Position numbers and translations under genes: made by a program. Shown here one piece after another: positions 55,405-63,848 of a stretch of DNA of 64,000 nucleotides. The DNA is taken from assembly GCA_947499505.1 (NCBI GenBank), contig CANMOQ010000002.1, positions 930,001-994,000 on the forward strand, read 5' to 3'. The first letter of the stretch is position 1, and every line of letters starts with the position of its first letter. The notes under the pieces are model-generated. The model was not told the DNA's origin and did not search any database. It was given only the letters and a program-made list of their open reading frames with translations. Source of the stretch: an uncultured Erythrobacter sp. GTDB taxonomy: Bacteria; Pseudomonadota; Alphaproteobacteria; Sphingomonadales; Sphingomonadaceae.

Positions 55405-55725
55405 TTAGTCGTGCGAGAACTGTTTCGGCAGCAAATAGGGAAACTGCGTCGCAGGATCGATTTCGACCTGCATGATCGGGGCCATATATTCTGCCCATCG
55501 TTCGTTGACCGGGTTGGCAGCAAGGAACGCTGCGGTCGCTTCGAAATCGTCGGTTTCAAAATAGCCAAACAGTGTCAGGCCGTGTTTGAAGATGTGGTAG
55601 TTCCGGATGCCTGATTGCTGCAGGGCCTCGGTCATTTCTGGCCAGATCTCGTCATGGCGTTTCTTGTATTCGTCCTCGTAGCCAGGGCGGATTCCCAGCA
55701 CCCATGCATATGACGCCACAGTCAT
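55405..55725 (-). CDS. rhaM: L-rhamnose mutarotase
   Basis: The protein has 106 residues from ATG 55725, which has GAGGGAGA upstream. That matches the usual ~104-residue family length, and the longer open frame runs into operator D. The dimeric ferredoxin-like fold is recognisable from YAWVLGIRPGYEDEYKKRHDEIWPEM, GIRNYHIFKHGLTLFGYFE and the NERWAEYM block. It interconverts alpha and beta anomers of L-rhamnose to feed the isomerase. It is transcribed divergently from kduI and converges on the GH43-like gene. Confidence 0.92.
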   Translation of the reverse strand: MTVASYAWVLGIRPGYEDEYKKRHDEIWPEMTEALQQSGIRNYHIFKHGLTLFGYFETDDFEATAAFLAANPVNERWAEYMAPIMQVEIDPATQFPYLLPKQFSHD

Positions 55726-55753
55726 TCTCCCTCTTCCATTTCCGGCACTTAGC

Positions 55754-55798
55754 ATGCATAAACACTCACGAAAATCCAATTTCATTCAGAAACAATCA
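55754..55798 (-). promoter_or_regulatory. Tandem 10-bp operator, site D
   Basis: On the minus strand, units begin TGATT, TGAAT, TGGAT, TGAGT and TGCAT, in perfect 10-bp steps over 45 bp. It is the longest array of the set. It occupies the gap between the divergent rhaM and kduI genes. Confidence 0.65.
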
Positions 55799-55827
55799 CT
55801 CGCCAAAAGTGCTCGGAGTTATTCGCA

Positions 55828-56661
55828 ATGCTTGACCGTAAATTTGCCGCTGATCAGCAACGGTACCGCACCATGCCCAATGCGGAGTTGAGGGACAGCT
55901 TTGTCGTCAGCGACCTGATGCGCGAGGGTGAACTTGTGCTGACGCTCTCAGATATTGACCGAGGCATTGTTGGCAGCGCCGTTCCCACCCATACGCCGCT
56001 GGAATTCAGCTCTTTCGATGAGCTGGGCGGTGGTGCGTTCACCGCGAGGCGTGAAGTGGGCGTGGTCAATATTGGCGGAAAGGGTACTATTCGTGTGGGT
56101 GAGGAGAGCTTCGCGCTGGACCGCCTCGATAGCTTGTATATTGGGCGGGGCGATCACGCGGTCCGGTTTGCCAGCGACGATCCGACCGATCCGGCGCGTT
56201 ACTATCTGGTCAGCTATCCAGCCCACACTGCTTATCCCACCAAGTTGGTCAAGCAGGCCGAGGCTAACCGCATCGATTTGGGCGAGAAGGCAAGTTGTAA
56301 TGAGCGCACAATTTTCCAGCCATTGCGGCCAGGTATTATTGAGAGCTGTCAGCTGGTTATGGGGTTCACCAGCCTTGCCGAGGGCAGCGTTTGGAACACC
56401 TTCCCGCCCCACACGCATGATCGCCGGTCAGAGTTCTATTTCTACTTCGATCTCGCTGAGGATGCGCGCGTTTTCCATTTTATGGGACGACCGGACGAGT
56501 TGAAGGCGCTGCCGCTGTCTAATGAGGAAGCCGCACTGTCCCCGTCATGGTCGATGCATTGCGGCGTGGGCAGCGGCGCTTACAGCTTCATCTGGTCGAT
56601 GGGTGGCGAAAACCAGGAATTTGACGATATGGATCACGTGCCGCAGGCTGCGCTTGCCTGA
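55828..56661 (+). CDS. kduI: 5-dehydro-4-deoxy-D-glucuronate isomerase (KduI)
   Basis: This 277-residue cytoplasmic cupin isomerase has normal KduI length. It shows VSDLMREGELVLTLSDIDRGIVG and FDELGGGAFTARREVGVVNIGG, and zinc ligands in WNTFPPHTHDRRSEFYFYF (HxH plus Glu) with a further His in WSMHCGVGSGAY. It converts the ring-opened product of unsaturated glucuronate/iduronate (from the lyases and GH105) to 3-deoxy-D-glycero-2,5-hexodiulosonate. The next enzymes, KduD, KDG kinase and KDPG aldolase, are not in this window and must be encoded elsewhere. It lies under operator D and converges on the sulfatase gene. Confidence 0.93.
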   Translation: MLDRKFAADQQRYRTMPNAELRDSFVVSDLMREGELVLTLSDIDRGIVGSAVPTHTPLEFSSFDELGGGAFTARREVGVVNIGGKGTIRVGEESFALDRLDSLYIGRGDHAVRFASDDPTDPARYYLVSYPAHTAYPTKLVKQAEANRIDLGEKASCNERTIFQPLRPGIIESCQLVMGFTSLAEGSVWNTFPPHTHDRRSEFYFYFDLAEDARVFHFMGRPDELKALPLSNEEAALSPSWSMHCGVGSGAYSFIWSMGGENQEFDDMDHVPQAALA

Positions 56662-56682
56662 AGCATGGCAGGGGGGGGCGTG

Positions 56683-58203
56683 CTACTTGGCGTAGCGCGC
56701 CTGCTCCTCCAGTTCTGCATCGAAACGCGCGGCGAAATCAGCGGCGATGCTAGGATATTGCTCCGATACGTCGCTCGCCTCGCCAGGATCATTCGTCAGA
56801 TCGTACAGTTCAACCGGCGCCGAGGTATCGGCACGAAGCGCCTTCCAATTGCCGATCCGACCGGCCTGCTGAGTAACCCCGATCACACCTGAGTTGGGGT
56901 CGCCCAATTGGCGGGAGAAGGCCCAGTAAAGCATTCTTTCAGGCAGGTTTGTGCTGTCATCCATGATCAGTTTGGCGAGCGAGACACCATTCGCGCCCAT
57001 AGCCTCTGCTGTGTTTGGCTCACCTGCAAGTTCGCCCAAAGTTGGCATCACATCGGCAAACATCACGGGTGCATTCTCGATACGGCCCGCTTTAATCACA
57101 GACGGCCATGTCGCGATGAAAGGCATTCGGATGCCGCCTTCGGTAAGGTCGCGTTTGCCACCCCGAAACGGTCCGGCGGCTGCTATGCCAATCGGGTCGC
57201 CTCCGCCCTCGGAATGCGGGCCGTTGTCAGAGGTGATGATGATTAATGTGTTGTCCTTTAGCCCTCGCTCTTCGAGCTTGCCAACAAGCTCACCAACGTA
57301 GGAATCAAGCGCCGCTATCATGCCAGCCTGCACTGCATTGGGCTCATCAATCGCGAGCGGATAATAATCTGGAAACTGGCTGTCCGGCGTTGGGCCTTTC
57401 AAGCCATTATAGGGCGTTTCGGGAAACTTCCCACGATAAGGCGCGACGAATTTTTCCGGTGCCGCAATCTCCGAATGGGGCGAGGTATAGCTGACGAAAG
57501 CAAAGAAGGGCTGTTCGCCGTCCTGCTCGCCAAGAAACTCCAAAGTGTCATCCGTGAATAATCGCTGGGCATAGCCTCCGCGCGCACCCGCGCGATTATC
57601 GGGCACTGGCACCATCTGGTTGTTATCGAACATGAACATCGGGAATTGGCGGTGCGCCTGAATGTTGTGCAGCAGTCCCTTCCATTGCTGGAAACCCATT
57701 GTCATCGGGTCGGTCTGGCCGAAGGTAGTGCCTATCCCGAATTTCCCGAACAGCGCGGTTTTGTAACCGGCATCGGCAAGCAAGTGCGCCAGTGTGCGGT
57801 CGCCGGGGCGCAAGGAAATAGTGTTCGCTGTGCTGTGCAACCGGGACGCATCGCGCCCGGTCATCAGAGAAATGCGCGAAGGCGAGCAAACCGTGCTGCC
57901 TGCATAGCCATTGGCAAACAACATCCCCTCGCGGGCTAGCGCGTCAATATTGGGCGTTTTGATGATCTTGTGCCCGGTTATGCCCAACTGGCCGTAACCC
58001 ATATCGTCGAACAGTATCAGCAGCACATTTGGGCGCGGCGCGGCGGTTTGTACCTGTGTGGTACTAGCGCTCACGCTTTGCGCTGCGATTGCCGGTGAAC
58101 CAAGAGTTTCGTCGGAAGTTGACGCAATGCTTGAGCTCGCTGCGCATGCGGAGATGGCAATCGCGCTCCCCGTTGCCAGAAGGGATAGCAGTTTGCGTGT
58201 CAT
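56683..58203 (-). CDS. Type I (formylglycine) sulfatase, lipoprotein
   Basis: This 506-residue protein has a lipoprotein signal (lipobox ISAC, Cys20), a metal pair Asp66-Asp67 (LFDDMGYGQ) and the formylglycine signature CSPSRISLMTGR from Cys106. FGKFGIGTTFG and ITSDNGPHSEGGG occupy the positions of the KxxxG and DN metal/sulfate motifs. It probably removes 3-O-sulfate from rhamnose units of ulvan oligosaccharides, required before the rhamnosidase acts. It is the only sulfatase inside the locus. It overlaps the DUF4861 gene by 4 bp and belongs to the operon starting with the NCS1-like permease at 60849. Confidence 0.92.
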   Translation of the reverse strand: MTRKLLSLLATGSAIAISACAASSSIASTSDETLGSPAIAAQSVSASTTQVQTAAPRPNVLLILFDDMGYGQLGITGHKIIKTPNIDALAREGMLFANGYAGSTVCSPSRISLMTGRDASRLHSTANTISLRPGDRTLAHLLADAGYKTALFGKFGIGTTFGQTDPMTMGFQQWKGLLHNIQAHRQFPMFMFDNNQMVPVPDNRAGARGGYAQRLFTDDTLEFLGEQDGEQPFFAFVSYTSPHSEIAAPEKFVAPYRGKFPETPYNGLKGPTPDSQFPDYYPLAIDEPNAVQAGMIAALDSYVGELVGKLEERGLKDNTLIIITSDNGPHSEGGGDPIGIAAAGPFRGGKRDLTEGGIRMPFIATWPSVIKAGRIENAPVMFADVMPTLGELAGEPNTAEAMGANGVSLAKLIMDDSTNLPERMLYWAFSRQLGDPNSGVIGVTQQAGRIGNWKALRADTSAPVELYDLTNDPGEASDVSEQYPSIAADFAARFDAELEEQARYAK

Positions 58204-59156
58204 CGAACTGCTCCTTCTAGAGCCTTCAGTTCCTTGTCCAATAGCGCGACAAAGTCATCACGAGACTGAACGCCTTGTGGGTCGAGTTCCCACGCGGCAA
58301 GGAAAGCGTACTCAAACTCGCCGCTGTTAAAGCTGACAAAATGCGTGGAGTTGGCGAGACCGCCATAGCTTGCCTGACCCGCGCGATAGAACAGCGCCAT
58401 CCCGAGCCCATCTTTGTTCTCGCTCTGCTGATCGCCCCACGTCGCGACATAGCGCCAGTTGCCGTCAGCGTCCTCGGCAGATTGCAGTAATTCGGCCCCG
58501 TCATGCATGACGATGCCAGTCGCGACAGGGAGATCGGTTGTCGTTTTTACTTTTACGCGGGTTAGCGGGCTGCCACTTCCGATCGAATAATCTGCTGTAA
58601 AGCCACCGATCTCGCCACCGGGCGCTTCGATGCCGCCCGCGGTGATCGTGAAGCTTCCGCTCTCGCCGCCAGCTCCTGTGATCTCAGCGGACAATTCTGG
58701 AACGCTTCCAAATTGTTCCGGCTGGTCACCGCTCATGATGCCAAGTCCGCCAATGCCTAGACTTGGTCCGACTTTCAGCACGTCCATGCCCCAGGGTGCG
58801 AGATCGTGATAGCTGCCAAATTCGGTGATCCCAGCCAGCGCTGGTTCGCCAGTCTGCTTGCCAAAAATATCGCTTACCAGTCGGCCATCGAGATAGAGTC
58901 GATAGCCCACCAACCCATTTTCCCAACCGATACCTTCATAGGGCATCATCCCGTCGCCAATTTCGTGTGAGGCCGGGATGGTGAAGTTCTCGACTGCGGC
59001 ATAGGCACTTTCGTCGCTTTCGCGCACACGCAGATCGACCGCGACTGAGGCTGATGCTGCCTGAGATTGGGCGGTGGCGCCGCTATCGCTGGGCGCGTCG
59101 CAAGCGGTGGCCAGAGCAGAAAGCGCTACGATGGTGATTAGTCTTGCCGTTTTCAC
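58200..59156 (-). CDS. DUF4861 family lipoprotein
   Basis: The protein has 318 residues from GTG 59156, with GAGGAG at 8 bp. Upstream in-frame ATG 59225 lies inside the permease gene and has no site. The lipoprotein signal ends LATAC. The DUF4861 core is visible: RYVATWGDQQSENKDGLGMALFY, GENGLVGYRLYLDGR-like and EFGSYHDLAPWGMDVLKVGPSLGIGGLG. DUF4861 proteins are common beside uronate/pectin catabolic genes and have no proven activity. Fusion or linkage to sulfatase and permease genes here suggests a role at the envelope in binding or modifying an oligosaccharide (inference). Confidence 0.8.
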   Translation of the reverse strand: MKTARLITIVALSALATACDAPSDSGATAQSQAASASVAVDLRVRESDESAYAAVENFTIPASHEIGDGMMPYEGIGWENGLVGYRLYLDGRLVSDIFGKQTGEPALAGITEFGSYHDLAPWGMDVLKVGPSLGIGGLGIMSGDQPEQFGSVPELSAEITGAGGESGSFTITAGGIEAPGGEIGGFTADYSIGSGSPLTRVKVKTTTDLPVATGIVMHDGAELLQSAEDADGNWRYVATWGDQQSENKDGLGMALFYRAGQASYGGLANSTHFVSFNSGEFEYAFLAAWELDPQGVQSRDDFVALLDKELKALEGAVR

Positions 59157-59202
59157 TCGAACTTCTCCTCGCGCCGCCACAGCGGCTATTGGTTGATGCG
59201 CG

Positions 59203-60849
59203 TTAGCTTTGCGCGGCCGCTTCACCCCTGACGAGCAGTATCGCAGAGACGAAATAAGCCAGCGTTGGCCAGATGATCAGAGACTGGAACTGCTTCAAAT
59301 CGCCCGATGTCAGGGCGAAGATCCCCAAGCCTATAGCTGCAGCAAGTGAGAGCGCGGCGATGCCAAAGAACAGGCGGCTTCCGCCAGACTGAACCAGCCC
59401 TGGTTTCTGATGCTGCGCGAGATAGTCTTGCTCCGCCCGCTGGCGGTCGGTCTCGGCTTGTTCCGATGCTGCAAGTGCGCCAGAATCTACTGACTTGGCG
59501 CCCATCGCGGATGCCAGCACTGGATACAACACCAGCGCGGTGAGCCATGACGGCACGAAAAGAAACAGCACGTGTACACCCAGTTGGAGGCCCAGGCCGG
59601 CCGCGACAGCTACACTGGCAATCCACGTGAGAAGCGCCGGAATGTTGATGGCCGCTCCTGCCGCGCTACGCCAATAGCGTGTCAGGCCAAGTTTCTTGAA
59701 CAAGAAGTGTTCAGCGAAGATCAACCCGCCGATCGGTGCCATGACCAGAGCCATGATGCCGAGGAAGTCGAGCAGGCGTGTGAACACGAATGGGAAGCAC
59801 GCGATAATGGTCGTGAGTACCCCAACAATCAGTGTCACCCGTTCCCGCGACCACGCGGGATGGAGCGATTGGAAGGCCAGGCCAGATCGATAGATCGTCG
59901 GATTGGAGGTCGTCCAGCCCGCCACGATCACAGCGAGTATCCCGATCGGTCCCAAGGCCTGAAAAGCAACTTCACCAGCATCAAGCGACGTTAGCGGCTG
60001 TTGCAGGATCATTGCAGCGCCTGCGCCCATAATTCCCGCTGCCAGCCATGCGGCAAAGTGGCCGATGAACATGCCCAAAGACGAATACCAGGCGTAGGAT
60101 GACCGGCGCGCAAAGCGCAGGATCGACATATCACCAAGGCCGCCGTGGAATGCGAGATTCGCACCCCACGCGATGGCCACAACATGCCAGAAGCCCATTT
60201 CTGTGCCCTGATCGATCCAGATACTGGTCTCCGCCAAGTGGACGAAGTCACCATAGCTGCCCACAGACGATACCGATGGTGTGCCGGCCAGAATGACGGG
60301 CAGCAATGCCGCTCCGCCGACAAAGAACATCGCGATCATCCATGGCGCGGCAACTTCAGAGAAGCGCGCAACAAAGCTAAAGCCCCGCATTGCGGCGAAA
60401 GAGACCACCGCTCCTACGCCCAAGGCGATCAGGATGAAGGTGACGCTGGTGGGATACCATTCCACCTGCGGAGGAATCCCGAACAGGATACGCACCGCGC
60501 TGGCCGAAACCGTGATCATGGCACCAGCCAGAATGCAGAACAGAATGCCGTTAATGACGCTGTAAATCTTGATGAAGTCCGGCCCGGCGATCTTCTCCAA
60601 GTAAGCATACAAGGTCAGGCGAGTTTCGGTGGCGATGGGCGCGCAAATCAGCACCCAGCTTAGTACTGCCAGCAGATTGCCTAGCAGCAGGCCGGAAATC
60701 ACATCGCCAGCCCCAACGCCCCAGGAAACGAACATGGCCCCAATGACAAACTCTGTGCCTGCAACATGCTCGCCCGCGTAGGATGCCGCAAAGTACCGGC
60801 CTGGTTTCAGCGCTGCCGGAGCGACCGGCTCGCGTTCAAACTCTTCCAT
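59203..60849 (-). CDS. NCS1-family (cytosine/purine permease-like) membrane transporter
   Basis: The protein has 548 residues from ATG 60849, with GAGGGGAG upstream. The 54-bp longer frame would run into operator E. There are about 12 transmembrane segments, including GEHVAGTEFVIGAMFVSWGVGAGD near the N-terminus and GWTTSNPTIYRSGLAFQSLHP, an NCS1-like loop. Classic NCS1 members carry nucleobases, hydantoins or thiamine. Here the gene leads a DUF4861-sulfatase operon in a polysaccharide locus under the common operator, so a sugar or sugar-acid substrate (rhamnose or uronate) is more likely. No other rhamnose permease (RhaT or ABC) is in the window. Confidence 0.8.
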   Translation of the reverse strand: MEEFEREPVAPAALKPGRYFAASYAGEHVAGTEFVIGAMFVSWGVGAGDVISGLLLGNLLAVLSWVLICAPIATETRLTLYAYLEKIAGPDFIKIYSVINGILFCILAGAMITVSASAVRILFGIPPQVEWYPTSVTFILIALGVGAVVSFAAMRGFSFVARFSEVAAPWMIAMFFVGGAALLPVILAGTPSVSSVGSYGDFVHLAETSIWIDQGTEMGFWHVVAIAWGANLAFHGGLGDMSILRFARRSSYAWYSSLGMFIGHFAAWLAAGIMGAGAAMILQQPLTSLDAGEVAFQALGPIGILAVIVAGWTTSNPTIYRSGLAFQSLHPAWSRERVTLIVGVLTTIIACFPFVFTRLLDFLGIMALVMAPIGGLIFAEHFLFKKLGLTRYWRSAAGAAINIPALLTWIASVAVAAGLGLQLGVHVLFLFVPSWLTALVLYPVLASAMGAKSVDSGALAASEQAETDRQRAEQDYLAQHQKPGLVQSGGSRLFFGIAALSLAAAIGLGIFALTSGDLKQFQSLIIWPTLAYFVSAILLVRGEAAAQS

Positions 60850-60898
60850 TTCCACTCCCCTCGGATTTTTCGAGAAGACTAGCCGCCTTTTCCATGTA

Positions 60899-60938
60899 TG
60901 CAAGAAAATGATCGAAAGTGATCAAAAAAGATTACTGC
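60899..60938 (+). promoter_or_regulatory. Tandem 10-bp operator, site E
   Basis: Units begin TGCAA, TGATC, TGATC and AGATT in 10-bp steps. TGATC-GAAAG-TGATC is its core. The site is 50 bp upstream of the NCS1-like permease gene (minus strand), in its promoter region, between that gene and the end of the TRAP operon. Confidence 0.62.
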
Positions 60939-60985
60939 TCGTATCTGTTGGCTTTTTTGGAAGAGTATTCTTCGGGAGCACTGAC

Positions 60986-62284
60986 TTACTCCATCATGCC
61001 GAAGAAGCGTGGCAGCGCCTCGGAGAGTTGCGGAATAGCGGTGGTCAGGGCGAGAGCCGCTAGCATGGCGAGATAAAGCGGGATCATCGGCTTGATCATC
61101 GCCGCAACTTTGGTTCCGCCAACCGCGGCGCCCACAAACAACACGGTTCCCACTGGCGGTGTGCAAAGTCCGATGGACAGGTTGAAGATCAGGATCATGC
61201 CAAAATGCACCGGCGAAATGCCGAGCGCGGTGGCAACCGGCAACAAGATTGGTGTGAAGATCAGGATAGCTGGTGTGATATCAAGAAACGCACCAATGAT
61301 GAGCAATATCACGTTGATGAGGAGCAGCAGCAACAGCGGGTTTTCCGATATCGTAAGCAAGCCCTCAGCAATCGCGCCCGGCAGGCCTGAATAGGCCAGC
61401 ATCCAGGCCATTCCGGTCGAAGCGGCGATCAGGAACAGGACGATGCCCGTTGTTTCTGCCGATTTGACAATGATGCCGGGCAGGTCCTTCCAACCCATTT
61501 CGCGGTGGAGGTAAATTCCCAGAAACAGCGAATATACCACCGCAAAGGCGCTGGCCTCGGTCGCCGTAAAGAGCCCCGATACAATCCCGCCAACTACGAT
61601 AGCCAACATAGCAATGCTTGGGATCGCAGGAATAATCGTCCGCAGCGACTCGCCCAGCGATAGGCGCTCTGATACCGGATAACCTTCTTTACGGGCGACC
61701 AGCATGGCTGCGATGATCAGCGCCACCCCGGCAACGATGCCTGGACCGTAGCCAGCAAGAAACAGCGCGCCGATTGAGACGCCGCCAGCGGCAACGGCAT
61801 AAACAATCATGACGTTCGAGGGCGGGATCAAAAGGCCTAGAATGGACGCGGATGTCGTCACCGATGCGGCGAACGGTGCGTCATAACCTTCTTTTTTCAT
61901 CGCTGGGACCATGAACGATCCGATCGCCGATGTGGCCGCAACAGCGGAGCCTGAAACCGAACCGAACAGCATGCTGGAGATGATGTTGACCACGGCCAAA
62001 CCGCCGGGAAGCGCTCCGATCAATCCCTTGGCGGCATTGATCAAACGGCTAGCAACACCTCCTGCGCCCATCAGATAACCGCTCAGGATGAAGAAGGGGA
62101 TTGCGAGCAGGGTGAAGCTATCAAGCCCGGCGACCATACGCTGGGCGAGGGTGGTGGTGGCCGGATCAATCGGCATAATTGAGCCGAGCGCGGCAAGCGT
62201 TGCCAGGCCAATGGCGAAGCCGATCGGCACGTTGAGCGCCACGAGCAAGAAAAACACCAGTAGGAGGATTAGACCCGTCGTCAT
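60986..62284 (-). CDS. dctM: TRAP transporter large permease (DctM/SiaM type)
   Basis: The 432-residue inner-membrane protein has about 12 membrane segments. It shows the DctM pattern: FVPAMKKEGYDAPFAASVTTSASILGLLIPPSNVMIVYA, the conserved hairpin with IPPS, and GLCTPPVGTVLFVGAAVGG near the C-terminus. It is the Na+-coupled subunit of a TRAP system. It overlaps DctQ by 4 bp and is last in the dctP-dctQ-dctM order. Its likely cargo is unsaturated uronate or another sugar acid of the locus. Confidence 0.92.
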   Translation of the reverse strand: MTTGLILLLVFFLLVALNVPIGFAIGLATLAALGSIMPIDPATTTLAQRMVAGLDSFTLLAIPFFILSGYLMGAGGVASRLINAAKGLIGALPGGLAVVNIISSMLFGSVSGSAVAATSAIGSFMVPAMKKEGYDAPFAASVTTSASILGLLIPPSNVMIVYAVAAGGVSIGALFLAGYGPGIVAGVALIIAAMLVARKEGYPVSERLSLGESLRTIIPAIPSIAMLAIVVGGIVSGLFTATEASAFAVVYSLFLGIYLHREMGWKDLPGIIVKSAETTGIVLFLIAASTGMAWMLAYSGLPGAIAEGLLTISENPLLLLLLINVILLIIGAFLDITPAILIFTPILLPVATALGISPVHFGMILIFNLSIGLCTPPVGTVLFVGAAVGGTKVAAMIKPMIPLYLAMLAALALTTAIPQLSEALPRFFGMME

Positions 62285-62775
62285 TGCGGTTCTCCGGAAG
62301 CCGGCTCGTTGTCGGTCAAAATTCCTTCAATCAGGAAGGAGATCGCGAGATAGGCGATTACCAGTCCGCTAAGCGGCATGATCGCGTAAATGGTCCACAT
62401 TGGCAGGCCAAGTGCGGCAGATGTCTGGCCCAGCGTCGCGGTGACTTTGACCAGCAGGCCTCCGCCATAAACCATAACTGCGAGGGCAAAGACTGCGCAT
62501 GCCAGCCAGATGGCTCGGGCGGCATTTACTCGTGAACCAGGCGAAAGCCGGGCGGAGATAAGATCAACACCCACATGCATACGTTTGGCAAACGCATAGG
62601 CCATGGAAACCATTCCCAGCCAGATGAGCAGGAAACGAGCGATCTCTTCGGTCGCAGAACTGGGCGCCTCCAGAATATATCGTCCAATCACCTGCCACAG
62701 CACCGTCAAAACGGTTGCACTGAATAGCAGTACCAGAAAGCCGGCGAGCATCTTTTCGATCACAATGCGCATCAT
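62281..62775 (-). CDS. dctQ: TRAP transporter small permease (DctQ type)
   Basis: This 164-residue protein has four membrane segments. It shows the DctQ motif VLWQVIGRYILEAPSSATEEIARFLLIWLGMVSMAYAFAKRMHVGVD. It forms the membrane complex with DctM. It overlaps both flanking genes by 4 bp, which suggests coupled translation and fixed subunit stoichiometry. Confidence 0.92.
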   Translation of the reverse strand: MMRIVIEKMLAGFLVLLFSATVLTVLWQVIGRYILEAPSSATEEIARFLLIWLGMVSMAYAFAKRMHVGVDLISARLSPGSRVNAARAIWLACAVFALAVMVYGGGLLVKVTATLGQTSAALGLPMWTIYAIMPLSGLVIAYLAISFLIEGILTDNEPASGEPQ

Positions 62776-63767
62776 GTATTCTCCGACATGGCTTCGATCC
62801 GCGCGGCAAGCTCTCCGATGCGACTTCCGTCATAGCTGGCTTTCAGTTCTGCCACTGCTTCGCGGAAGGGAGCCTTATCAGGTCGGTTGATCTCAACACC
62901 GCTGGCCTCAATTTCGGCGAGCGCTTCGTCGGAGGCCTTGCGCCACAATTCGCGCTGGTAGCTCTCTGATGCGGCCATTGCCTGTTTAGCCCAACTCTGT
63001 TGGTCGGGCGCCAAGCTGTCCCAAACGCTCTGACTCATCACAACCACATCAGGGGCGCTAACATGCTCATCAAGCGAGTAGAATTTCGACACCTCATGGT
63101 GCCTCGCACTCAGTACGCTCGGCGGGTTGTTTTCCGCACCATCGACCACGCCTTGCTGTAACGCGGCATATAATTCGCCGAAAGCAATAGGAGTGGCAGC
63201 GCCGCCAAATGTCTCGACAGTTTTGACAAGTGCCTCGCTCGGCAGGACGCGCAGGGTCTTGCCGCGGATATCAGCTGGTGTGTTGACCGGGCCACCTGTC
63301 ATGTAAAAACTTCGCGCACCGGCATCGTAGTGACCGATTCCTTTCAGGAGGATATCGCTCAAACCGTCGAGAATTTCCTGTCCGATCTCGCTTTGAACAA
63401 CGCGCCGTTGATGTTCGCTGTCGTCAAACAGATAAGGCAGCGAATAGACCCCCATGTCAGGCGCAAAGTTCTCTAGCGACAATGAGGAAACCTTGGTCAT
63501 GGAAATGGCGCCCAACTGGACCAGCTCAACCAGCTCACGCTCGGTCCCTAGCTGCGCATTGGCGAAAATTTCCACTTCCATGGATCCGCCCGATAACCGG
63601 ATCAGCTCATCGCGAAATCGCGTCATGGCCAGATGCACCGGGTGCTGTTCATCGAGAGTGTGGGCCAAAGTTAAACGGTTGGTTGCTCCAAACTGCGCGC
63701 ACGCTGGTGTTAGCGCGGCAATCCCTGCTGCAGACCACAATTTCAGATGTTTGCGCCTCGAATGCAC
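62772..63767 (-). CDS. dctP: TRAP transporter periplasmic solute-binding protein (DctP type)
   Basis: The protein has 331 residues from GTG 63767, with GGGGG 7 bp before. A TTG 6 bp earlier is the other choice. The signal region ends LTPACAQ. DctP features include LGTERELVELVQLGAISM, IRGKTLRVLPSEALVKTVETFGGAATPI with the Arg that salt-bridges the ligand carboxylate, and FGELYAALQQGVVDGAENNPPSVL with the Asn that contacts it. These show that the ligand is an organic or sugar acid. With KduI and lyases nearby, an unsaturated or free uronate is most likely. No TGATT-type array was seen upstream of this operon. Confidence 0.92.
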   Translation of the reverse strand: MHSRRKHLKLWSAAGIAALTPACAQFGATNRLTLAHTLDEQHPVHLAMTRFRDELIRLSGGSMEVEIFANAQLGTERELVELVQLGAISMTKVSSLSLENFAPDMGVYSLPYLFDDSEHQRRVVQSEIGQEILDGLSDILLKGIGHYDAGARSFYMTGGPVNTPADIRGKTLRVLPSEALVKTVETFGGAATPIAFGELYAALQQGVVDGAENNPPSVLSARHHEVSKFYSLDEHVSAPDVVVMSQSVWDSLAPDQQSWAKQAMAASESYQRELWRKASDEALAEIEASGVEINRPDKAPFREAVAELKASYDGSRIGELAARIEAMSENT

Positions 63768-63824
63768 CAGCAAGCCCCCTGTTTAAGAATCGGCGAACCA
63801 GCGGATTTGGTCGGCGCATTCTTT

Positions 63825-63848
63825 CATGGTAATTCGCCCTCATGGTAA
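63825..63848 (+). repeat. CATGGTAA direct repeat upstream of TRAP operon
   Basis: CATGGTAA occurs at 63825-63832 and again at 63841-63848, a 16-bp period. It lies about 60-80 bp upstream of dctP in the 5' region that continues to the window end. It could be a regulator site distinct from the 10-bp tandem operators, but two short copies are weak evidence. Nothing else is recognised between 63849 and 64000. Confidence 0.3.

Noticed and set aside
60951-60966. GAAGA/TCTTC hairpin as terminator of the TRAP operon
   Set aside because: On the minus strand the hairpin is followed by an A-tract rather than T, so it does not fit a Rho-independent terminator for that operon.
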